Assembly: GCA_029857925.1 (NCBI GenBank)
Contig: JAOUGF010000208.1
Span: 1-5,037, forward strand
Direction: 5' to 3'
Length of the DNA: 5,037 bases
Source: Gammaproteobacteria bacterium
GTDB taxonomy: Bacteria; Pseudomonadota; Gammaproteobacteria; S012-40
Below the pieces are notes generated by a model. That model searched no databases and was not told the origin of the DNA. It saw nothing but the letters and a program-made list of their open reading frames with translations. Made by a program: the position numbers and the translations under genes. Of the stretch, positions 1 through 5,037 are shown one piece after another. Within the stretch, counting starts at the first letter, position 1. Each line of letters starts with the position of its first letter.

Positions 1-1
1 G

Positions 2-136
2 GACGGGAACAGTGATACATTGAAGTATTCCCTTTCTAATTTTGTGCGGGCATTATCTGGACGCCTTCCTTTGGATGCGGTAAGCCAGGTAAAATTTCCA
101 GAGTTATCGAGGTGTATTAATCGACTCGCAGCATAG
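2..136 (+). CDS. Possible C-terminal tail of an unidentified protein, cut by the left edge
   Basis: A frame open from the left edge reads 44 codons and ends at a TAG (134-136). The translation begins DGNSDTLKYSLSNFVRAL and ends SRCINRLAA. The composition is ordinary and soluble, with no membrane segment, and G+C falls from codon position 1 to 3, which suits a real gene but is not decisive over 44 codons. I do not recognise the family. The opposite strand is also open across this whole stretch (see findings), so the two readings compete and at most one is likely to be real. If this tail is real, its gene lies mainly outside the window, in the same direction as the efflux gene, with 234 bp between them. 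It could also be non-coding. Confidence 0.28.
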   Translation, partial: DGNSDTLKYSLSNFVRALSGRLPLDAVSQVKFPELSRCINRLAA

Positions 137-370
137 GCAACAAAATCGCAATGATGCTGGGCGTTGTTTTTACACCGAGTGCATTGCGTGTAGTGTTGCC
201 CAAGTTCGAGTGTGTCTTCGTTATTTGCTTAATACAATACGTGTAGTCTTAACTTCCCGCAAGAATCCATATAATCATCTCAGTGGTGCACGGCATATAG
301 TGTGCTATGTGTTAACAGACAGGTGGAATCAAATCCAAATGCATGGCGCCAAAGCCTGTTAAAATCAAAG
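137..370. other. AT-richer gap before the efflux gene, no certain gene
   Basis: This 234-bp stretch is richer in A+T than the coding DNA to its right and has no convincing gene. A 31-codon plus-strand frame starting with two ATGs (151-246) has no recognisable product and no clear Shine-Dalgarno sequence. An 8-bp direct repeat, CGTGTAGT, occurs at 187-194 and 240-247. A perfect TATAAT lies at 270-275. No tRNA-like fold or clear intrinsic terminator was seen by eye. The GTG at 302 can extend the efflux reading frame upstream, but the extension does not look like part of the protein. Confidence 0.5.
270..275 (+). promoter_or_regulatory. Candidate -10 box for the efflux gene
   Basis: A perfect TATAAT stands 95 bp before the preferred ATG at 371. 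No good -35 element sits 16-18 bp upstream: the best candidates there (CTTAAC or TCTTAA, about 247-253) match TTGACA poorly, and there is no TG extension. Transcription would start near 282 and give a leader of about 90 nt. In an AT-richer gap a hexamer like this can occur by chance, so this is a candidate only. Confidence 0.3.
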
Positions 371-1609
371 ATGCTACCGATCCACAACCACCCACAACAC
401 ACAAAGCGCAGCCCCGTGACCCACAGCATCGCCCCACCCAAACACCTGACGATCATCATCGCATTGCTGACGATGATCGGTCCGTTTACCGTCGCGACCT
501 ATCTGCCCTCGTTTCCGGCCATTGAGGCGGAATTAGGGGTCAGTCGCGCGTTATTATCGCAGAGCCTGGCGTTTTACCTGGCGGCGTTTGCGCTTTCGAC
601 GTTGTTTTGGGGGCCGTTGTCGGATCGTTTGGGGCGGCGCGCGGTGGTGTTGATGACGTTGTTGTTATATTTGGTCGCGTCGCTGGGTTGTGCACTGGCG
701 GGCGATTACGCCAGTTTTTTAGTGTTTCGTGTGTTGCAAGGTGTCGCGGCGGGCGGCGGGTTGGCCGCAGGGCGGACGATGATACGCGATGTGTATTCGC
801 CGCAAGACGCGCAGCGCGCGATGTCGCACGTGATGATGTTGTTCGGCGTGGCGCCGGCGATCGCGCCGGTGATCGGCGGTGGGTTGCACCATAGTTTTGG
901 CTGGCACAGTGTGTTTTATTTTTTGGCGATTTATAGCGCAGTGATGTTTATGGTGGTGCTGCTGCGCGTGCCTGAGACGTTGTCGCACGCGCTGCGCCAA
1001 TCCTTCCATCCGCTGCATGTCGCGCGTGTTTATGGGCACACGTTGGTCCACCGCCGCTTTCAGTCATTGGTGTTTATGGTGGCCTGTATGTTTGGCGGCA
1101 TGTTTATGTATGTCGCCAGCGGGCCCTCTGTCGTCTATGACTTTTTGCATCTCGATGAAAGCCAATTTGCGTATCTGTTCGCGCCCATGGTCGGCGGCAT
1201 GATATTCGGGTCGTGGTTGAGCGGCCATTTGGCACATCGTTGGCGGGCGGAGCAAACAGTGATGTTGGCATTGGCGTTTATGGCCGTTGGTGCGTTGTTC
1301 AACACTGTGCAAGCGCTGAGTCTATCTCCGCAGCCCGTCACCACCATCGTCCCGTTGGTGTTTTATACGATAGGCAGCGGCATGGCGATGCCGGCGATGA
1401 CGGTGTTGTCGTTGGATTGTTTTCCCAGCAATCGCGGCGCCGCGTCGGCGGTGCAGGGTTTCGTGCAGATGATGGGCAATGCGTTGCTCGCAAGTTTGGC
1501 GGTGCCGGTGTTGAGCCATAGGCCCGAGTGGTTGGCCCTGGGCCAGTTGGCGTTGGCGGCGATTGCGCTGGTGTTGTGGCGATTTCTGCCGCCGCAGGGA
1601 AAGGGTTAG
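371..1609 (+). CDS. Bcr/CflA-type multidrug efflux MFS transporter
   Basis: This predicted inner-membrane drug/H+ antiporter of the DHA1 group of the major facilitator superfamily should export toxic compounds using the proton gradient. From ATG 371 it is 412 residues, close to the usual size of about 400, with about 12 hydrophobic segments and a short hydrophilic C-terminus. TM1 (about 26-51) carries the family's YLPSFPAI motif. The TM2-TM3 loop has motif A, GPLSDRLGRR (81-90). TM4 has an Arg in FRVLQG (R120). TM5 has the antiporter motif C, GVAPAIAPVIGG (159-170). A longer loop follows TM6. The frame can extend to GTG 302, but the added residues look non-coding; GTG 416 is a shorter alternative. 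None of the three has a good Shine-Dalgarno sequence. The Asp usual just before YLPA/S in E. coli Bcr-like proteins is Ala42 here. Family is clear; substrate is unknown. Confidence 0.9.
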   Translation: MLPIHNHPQHTKRSPVTHSIAPPKHLTIIIALLTMIGPFTVATYLPSFPAIEAELGVSRALLSQSLAFYLAAFALSTLFWGPLSDRLGRRAVVLMTLLLYLVASLGCALAGDYASFLVFRVLQGVAAGGGLAAGRTMIRDVYSPQDAQRAMSHVMMLFGVAPAIAPVIGGGLHHSFGWHSVFYFLAIYSAVMFMVVLLRVPETLSHALRQSFHPLHVARVYGHTLVHRRFQSLVFMVACMFGGMFMYVASGPSVVYDFLHLDESQFAYLFAPMVGGMIFGSWLSGHLAHRWRAEQTVMLALAFMAVGALFNTVQALSLSPQPVTTIVPLVFYTIGSGMAMPAMTVLSLDCFPSNRGAASAVQGFVQMMGNALLASLAVPVLSHRPEWLALGQLALAAIALVLWRFLPPQGKG

Positions 1610-1644
1610 ATATTTGTGCGTAGCGCGTGCCAGCGCTCGCACTC

Positions 1645-1665
1645 AGTGCCTGGCGGCACTTTGTT
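1645..1665 (+). terminator. Possible weak intrinsic terminator after the efflux gene
   Basis: A 6-bp perfect stem, AGTGCC (1645-1650) with GGCACT (1655-1660), closes a TGGC loop and is followed by TTGTT. It lies 36 bp after the efflux stop codon. The stem is short and the T tract is interrupted, so termination would be weak. The upstream GTGCCAG (1627-1633) can pair with parts of the same sequence as an alternative fold. Confidence 0.33.
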
Positions 1666-1710
1666 GATCGGTTGTTATCATGTTGTCGTCGTGCTTTTTA
1701 GGCGACAAAG

Positions 1711-1716
1711 TATAAA
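1711..1716 (+). promoter_or_regulatory. Candidate -10 box for nnrS
   Basis: TATAAA (5 of 6 to TATAAT) lies 47 bp before the nnrS ATG, placing a start of transcription near 1723 and a leader of about 40 nt. There is no good -35 at 16-18 bp. The nearest candidate, TTGTCG (1683-1688), is 22 bp away. It also forms an inverted repeat with CGACAA (1703-1708), which ends just before the box. A poor -35 is compatible with an activator-dependent promoter, but this is not shown. Confidence 0.3.
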
Positions 1717-1753
1717 ACAGCTCAAACATGAGTTTAAAGAAGTTCGCCCTACC

Positions 1754-1758
1754 AGGAG
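1754..1758 (+). promoter_or_regulatory. Ribosome binding site that fixes the nnrS start
   Basis: AGGAG stands 5 nt before ATG 1764. The in-frame ATG at 1728 has no such sequence before it (CAGCTCAAAC), so 1764 is the likely start. Confidence 0.75.
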
Positions 1759-1763
1759 ACGCC

Positions 1764-2951
1764 ATGCTAACGATACAGTCACCGGGAAAATACCGCATCG
1801 CGCTATTGCATTTGGGTTTTCGACCCTTTTTCTTAGCGACTTCTTGTTTTAGCGTCATCGCCATGCTGCTATGGGCCTGGATTTATCATGCCGGACACAC
1901 GTTCGTCTTTCCCAATCTCCCCGCCACCCTCTGGCACGCGCACGAAATGATTTTTGGTTACACGCTGGGTGTGATCGCCGGATTCTTGCTGACCGCAGTG
2001 CGGAATTGGACAAACGTACAAACCGCGCGAGGATGGACGTTGTTGGTGCTGGTCTCACTTTGGTGGGTCGCTAGAATGGCGATGTTGACGCACACCCCGT
2101 GGGCGTGGTCGTTGGCCGCTGTGTGCGATCTGGGCTTCGATATCGCGCTGGTCGCGGCCGTTACCTACCCCATTGTTCGCGTTCGCCAATGGAAGCAAAT
2201 GGGTGTGGTCGCGCTGGTGTTGAGCGTCGCAATCGCAAACGCGCTGTTTTACGCCGGTCTTCTAGGCGTATTGCACGAGGGGGTCGCTATGAGTATCACG
2301 CTGGGCCTAAACGGTGCAATCCTTCTCGTGTTGATGATGGGCCGACGCGTCATACCGTTTTTTATTGAAAAAGGGCTCGACATTCCGACGCTCGTGAACA
2401 GAATTTGGCTGGATAACAGCGTTCTAGCATTGATGGTGATTTTGATCGTGATGGAAATGGCCAACATGGCGTCCTTAGCAGCGGTCATCGCGGCGTTCAT
2501 AGGGATGTTACTGGTTATACGCCTCAAGGATTGGCATCGTCCGGCATTATGGCAAAAACCGCTGCTGTGGAGTTTGTATGTGGCGTTTGCGTGGCTAGCG
2601 CTGGGTTTTATACTCAAGGCGCTGTCGTTTTTTGGTTTCGCGCCCGAGCCCCTGGCGCTGCACGCGTTTTCGGTCGGCGGTTTGGGTTTGATTACTTACA
2701 GTATGATGTGCCGTGTGACACTGGGCCACACCGGCCGCAATGTGTTCGCACCTCCCGCTGCGTTGAAGTGGCTGCTCGCATTGATTAACGTGGGGGCCAT
2801 ATTACGCGTTTTTTTACCCTGGTTATTACCCGTCTATACCGGTTTGTGGATAGGCCTTTCACAACTCGCTTGGATCGGGGCGTTTATCGGTTTTGTCTGG
2901 ATTTTTTCCAAGATGCTGGTTTTACCGCGTACCGATGGACAGTATGGATGA
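1764..2951 (+). CDS. nnrS: NnrS family haem/copper membrane protein, nitric oxide tolerance
   Basis: NnrS is a polytopic inner-membrane protein. The Rhodobacter protein binds haem and copper, and the Vibrio cholerae protein protects cells from nitric oxide; its exact reaction is unsettled. This 395-residue protein has the family's normal length and about 12 hydrophobic segments. The hallmark motifs appear in order: LGFRPFF (17-23), HAHEMIFGY (58-66), GFLLTAVRNWT (73-83), GRRVIPFF (193-200), HAFSVGGLG (300-308) and MCRVTLGHTGR (about 315-325). The conserved histidines in these motifs (H58, H60, H300 and H322) are plausible metal or haem ligands by inference. ATG 1764 is chosen over ATG 1728 because a good AGGAG precedes it. 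The gene seems to have its own promoter. No NO reductase, denitrification or regulator gene (nsrR, norR, dnr) lies beside it, so it probably acts in NO defence rather than in a local denitrification cluster. The family call is very secure. Confidence 0.95.
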   Translation: MLTIQSPGKYRIALLHLGFRPFFLATSCFSVIAMLLWAWIYHAGHTFVFPNLPATLWHAHEMIFGYTLGVIAGFLLTAVRNWTNVQTARGWTLLVLVSLWWVARMAMLTHTPWAWSLAAVCDLGFDIALVAAVTYPIVRVRQWKQMGVVALVLSVAIANALFYAGLLGVLHEGVAMSITLGLNGAILLVLMMGRRVIPFFIEKGLDIPTLVNRIWLDNSVLALMVILIVMEMANMASLAAVIAAFIGMLLVIRLKDWHRPALWQKPLLWSLYVAFAWLALGFILKALSFFGFAPEPLALHAFSVGGLGLITYSMMCRVTLGHTGRNVFAPPAALKWLLALINVGAILRVFLPWLLPVYTGLWIGLSQLAWIGAFIGFVWIFSKMLVLPRTDGQYG

Positions 2952-3054
2952 CGCTGTTAGTTGCAAAGGGCATATAAATTGTTGTTCTACTACACCTCGC
3001 GTTGTCGACTGCGATTTATCTGGCGTCGAACTATATCGTTTGCCCCAGTCAACG
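2952..3054. other. Convergent intergenic gap between nnrS and the DNA repair gene
   Basis: These 103 bp separate the stop codons of two converging genes. I see no strong GC hairpin with a T tract on either strand. The best dyad is TCGAC (3004-3008) against GTCGA further right, which is too weak to call a bidirectional terminator. Confidence 0.5.
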
Positions 3055-3738
3055 TCATGACGACGCAGATGAACCCCAGTAACGTTTCCAGTCGCGCAAC
3101 GCATCGCGCGCGATCCAGCGTGCCGACGCGCTGGATTGTGTCAGTAGCGTCTGGGTCGTCGCCATTGATTTTATTCGCAACTCTGCGTTGCGTTTGCCAA
3201 TTTGCCGCAGCGCCCAGTTGACGGCCTTTTTAACAAAATTACGCTCGTCATAAGCCTCTCGCTCTATTAACGCCAAAAAAGGAATGAAACACGCATCTGG
3301 CGCGTTTTTATCGGCGACAGTAAGCCCGGCCATCAAAACAAACCCGGCGCGTTTGACAAATTCGTGTTTTGCGCGGCTCCATTGTTCCGCCTTTTTCCAC
3401 GCGAGCGGCGAATATCGGAATAGATTGCCGCAGACTTGATCGCAAACATCCCAGGAATCAAAATCCCGTACCCAGCGATCCATCAACGTGTTCGTAACGC
3501 GCGGCAATTCTGCAATCATGCTGGCGAGTATACGCGCCTCGTGGATGCCGGATGTCCATAACTGTTCGGCCAAAGCATGATCGCGGCCGATGTCTTTCGC
3601 GATGCGGCGTAATACCGGGATAGGGACACCCAAAGTCCCGTGCGGATTGATGCCAAAGCGCGCCATGCCCGTGACGTTGGTTGGGTTTGCGTGCGACCTT
3701 AATATCGCGAGTATTGCGTCCGTCGAAAGTTTAAGCAT
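3055..3738 (-). CDS. AlkD-like DNA alkylation repair protein (HEAT-repeat glycosylase family)
   Basis: This 227-residue all-helical protein belongs to the DNA alkylation repair family (PF08713/COG4912), whose characterised member is Bacillus cereus AlkD. AlkD excises positively charged alkylated bases such as 7-methylguanine and 3-methyladenine without flipping them out. Family landmarks are GVPIPVLRRIAK (about 37-48), HEARILASMI (66-75), WDVCDQVCG (96-104), FVKRAGFVLMAGL (about 127-139), FVKKAVNWALRQIGKRN (168-184) and ARWIARDALRD (about 206-216). By pattern, W96, D100, R130 and W175 correspond to AlkD W109, D113, R148 and W187: the W-to-D spacing of four is the same and the others lie in matching motifs. 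This suggests an active glycosylase. The start ATG has only a weak, distant AGGT. The gene begins 27 bp after the stop of the RCK protein and is probably cotranscribed with it. Length is typical, and I see no truncation. Confidence 0.9.
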   Translation of the reverse strand: MLKLSTDAILAILRSHANPTNVTGMARFGINPHGTLGVPIPVLRRIAKDIGRDHALAEQLWTSGIHEARILASMIAELPRVTNTLMDRWVRDFDSWDVCDQVCGNLFRYSPLAWKKAEQWSRAKHEFVKRAGFVLMAGLTVADKNAPDACFIPFLALIEREAYDERNFVKKAVNWALRQIGKRNAELRIKSMATTQTLLTQSSASARWIARDALRDWKRYWGSSASS

Positions 3739-3765
3739 GTAATCGTCTGGACCTGGCGTTGTTGT

Positions 3766-5037
3766 TTAAAGCTTAAGTTTTGGCGTTAACCAGCGCCAAA
3801 ATGCGCTCGATGGGCCGCCATCTCCGGTCATCAAATAACGCAACACGTGTTCATCGTGCAGTGCGAGCATGAGTGTATGGGGGACGCCGCGTCGGCCGAC
3901 ACATAGCAGGCGGTCACCTGTGCGCAGTTCCAAATCGTCTGTCGGTAACAAAATCTCTTCCGCATCGCGTCGCACAAGCAATACCACCATCGGCAGTTTA
4001 ACGTTTCGACGATGTGGTTCGCCGATCAGTTGTGCGCAGGCGACGCGTGATCCTTGCGTTAAGGCCGTATATACCGCACTCGCGCCTGCGGCCGAGATTT
4101 CGATCGTCCACACCACGGGACTCCGATTTTCCAACAATGGTTGAAGGCGCAGCGCCAGATCCGCAGCCCATGCATTGCTCTGCGCACGCAATTGTTTCAA
4201 AAACGAATCTAGCAACGGCGCGCGCACCAACGCCATAATACGTCGTGCGATCGCGCGGGATCGCTGCATCACGATGTCCAAATTTGCGGCGTCGAACAAC
4301 GCATCGTTTTCGCGCTGATTTTGCCGCGCCACCATGAAGAGGTCCGGTTTTAGCATGCGCGCGGTGACAATGATGGATAAATTATTTGCATCATCGTTGG
4401 TGCCCGCGACGATGCCCACCGCGCGTTCAATATGGGCTTCTTGCAAAGTGACGGCCTCGGTGCCCCGACCGCGTATCGCGCCCGGCGGGGCAGCCACCCG
4501 TTCGGGGTATGCCTCGATGATGACGAGAGAAACGCCTTCCGCTTCCATATTTTTCGCGAGTGCGTGACCGAAACGCCCGTAGCCGCACAATATCCATGTC
4601 CCGCGTGGCGGGTTAATACGTTTGGCAAGGGCTTCACCCGGTGCGGCCGTCAACCACTCGTACACCCTATGACTGTCGGGCGAATGCAGCGCCATGCCCA
4701 AGCGTTCGGCGAATGAATCAAACGGATTGATAACGACGTCCGTATTGAATGATTCCATATTGGCCTGCGTGTCGTGTGACGCCGCGCGGCAGATGACGTG
4801 GCAGCGCGGATTCAATAACTTCGCAGAGATCGCGATTTTTAGATTCGTGTTGTCGTCGGCATTCAACGCGATGACACCGGCGCATGAAGGCTGCGTCAGC
4901 CCCGCCAACAACAAAATATCCGGTAGCGCCGCATCGGCCGCCAACGCCAGCACGGAAGAGGGCAAATCTTTTAACTCCAGTTCGTTGATCCTGTTTTCGT
5001 CGCGGTCGATGACGACCACGGAAAATGGGCTTTCAAG
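3766..5037 (-). CDS. Double-RCK (TrkA-N) potassium channel/transport protein, N-terminus beyond the right edge
   Basis: The frame is open to the right edge, so 423 C-terminal residues are visible and the start is outside. A GTG at 5017-5019 lies inside the first domain, so it is not the true start. RCK domains bind NAD(H) or other ligands and gate K+ channels or transporters. The first RCK-N domain (about 1-115) enters at its second strand, VVVIDRDENRI, with D11 as the ribose-binding acid, then has ADDNTNLK and VICRA; its glycine motif must lie just upstream. The second (about 146-265) is complete, with GYGRFG (152-157), acid E175 and TNDDANNL. A C-terminal RCK-C domain carries EEILLPTDDLELRTGDRLL (from about 360). 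TrkA has an RCK-C between its two RCK-N domains; here only about 35 residues separate them. This favours a channel-type protein with a membrane domain upstream. The repair gene follows 27 bp downstream. Confidence 0.87.
   Translation of the reverse strand, partial: LESPFSVVVIDRDENRINELELKDLPSSVLALAADAALPDILLLAGLTQPSCAGVIALNADDNTNLKIAISAKLLNPRCHVICRAASHDTQANMESFNTDVVINPFDSFAERLGMALHSPDSHRVYEWLTAAPGEALAKRINPPRGTWILCGYGRFGHALAKNMEAEGVSLVIIEAYPERVAAPPGAIRGRGTEAVTLQEAHIERAVGIVAGTNDDANNLSIIVTARMLKPDLFMVARQNQRENDALFDAANLDIVMQRSRAIARRIMALVRAPLLDSFLKQLRAQSNAWAADLALRLQPLLENRSPVVWTIEISAAGASAVYTALTQGSRVACAQLIGEPHRRNVKLPMVVLLVRRDAEEILLPTDDLELRTGDRLLCVGRRGVPHTLMLALHDEHVLRYLMTGDGGPSSAFWRWLTPKLKL

Noticed and set aside
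450..479. 8-bp inverted repeat CGATCATC / GATGATCG in the efflux gene
   Set aside because: It lies inside TM1 codons rich in ATC/ATG (Ile/Met), has a 14-nt centre and no T tract; it is explained by coding content.
719..1051. Minus-strand open frame opposite the efflux gene
   Set aside because: His/Arg/Gln-rich translation typical of the antisense of a membrane-protein gene, with no family features; it is a shadow.
1322..1642. Minus-strand open frame, His/Arg/Gln-rich, opposite the end of the efflux gene
   Set aside because: Antisense shadow of GTG/TTG/GCG-rich codons; the composition is unlike a real protein.
1664..1680. TTGAT...ATCA as an FNR/Dnr site before nnrS
   Set aside because: The half-sites are 8 nt apart instead of 4 and the second lacks the final A, so it does not fit the FNR/Dnr consensus.
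2249..2617. 122-residue minus-strand open frame opposite nnrS
   Set aside because: nnrS is unmistakable on the plus strand here; the antisense product has no recognisable motifs.
3003..3030. TCGAC/GTCGA dyad as a bidirectional terminator
   Set aside because: Only 5 bp of stem with a long loop and no T or A tract on either side.
2961..3221. Plus-strand open frame over the convergent gap and the end of the repair gene
   Set aside because: Overlaps the conserved C-terminal part of the AlkD-like protein, lacks a ribosome binding site and has no family features.
4432..4716. Plus-strand open frame opposite the RCK protein
   Set aside because: Lies opposite the second RCK domain with its clear GYGRFG motif; it is a shadow.

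Overview
This window looks like ordinary chromosome from a proteobacterium, most likely a gammaproteobacterium. The evidence is the protein families present: a Bcr/CflA-type drug efflux carrier, NnrS, an AlkD-like glycosylase and a double-RCK potassium-channel protein. The coding part has moderate GC with many GCG, GTG, TTG and CGC codons. There is no rRNA or tRNA, CRISPR array, integrase, recognisable insertion sequence or phage gene. Species cannot be named from the sequence.

Layout. Positions 1-370 are a more AT-rich stretch with no certain gene. It holds a possible C-terminal tail of an unidentified protein (ending at 136), a competing open frame on the opposite strand, and a good -10 box (270-275) that could serve the next gene. 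Positions 371-1609 (+) encode a 12-TM Bcr/CflA-type MFS efflux protein. The gap 1610-1763 has a small hairpin that may terminate the efflux gene, then a TATAAA box and a strong ribosome binding site for nnrS. Positions 1764-2951 (+) encode NnrS, the membrane haem/copper protein linked to nitric oxide tolerance. nnrS converges on a minus-strand pair across a 103-bp gap. That pair is a double-RCK (TrkA-N) protein whose N-terminus lies beyond the right edge (5037 to 3766), followed 27 bp later by a HEAT-repeat DNA alkylation repair protein (3738 to 3055).

Function. The genes read as a stress-response neighbourhood by content: export of toxic compounds, NO tolerance, K+ flux control and alkylation repair. 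Only the minus-strand pair is arranged like an operon. The efflux gene and nnrS share a strand but appear to have separate expression signals. I found no convincing previously undescribed system. The points most worth checking are the unassigned left end, an NsrR-like half-site in front of nnrS, an unusual first membrane helix in the efflux protein, and the channel/repair gene pairing.
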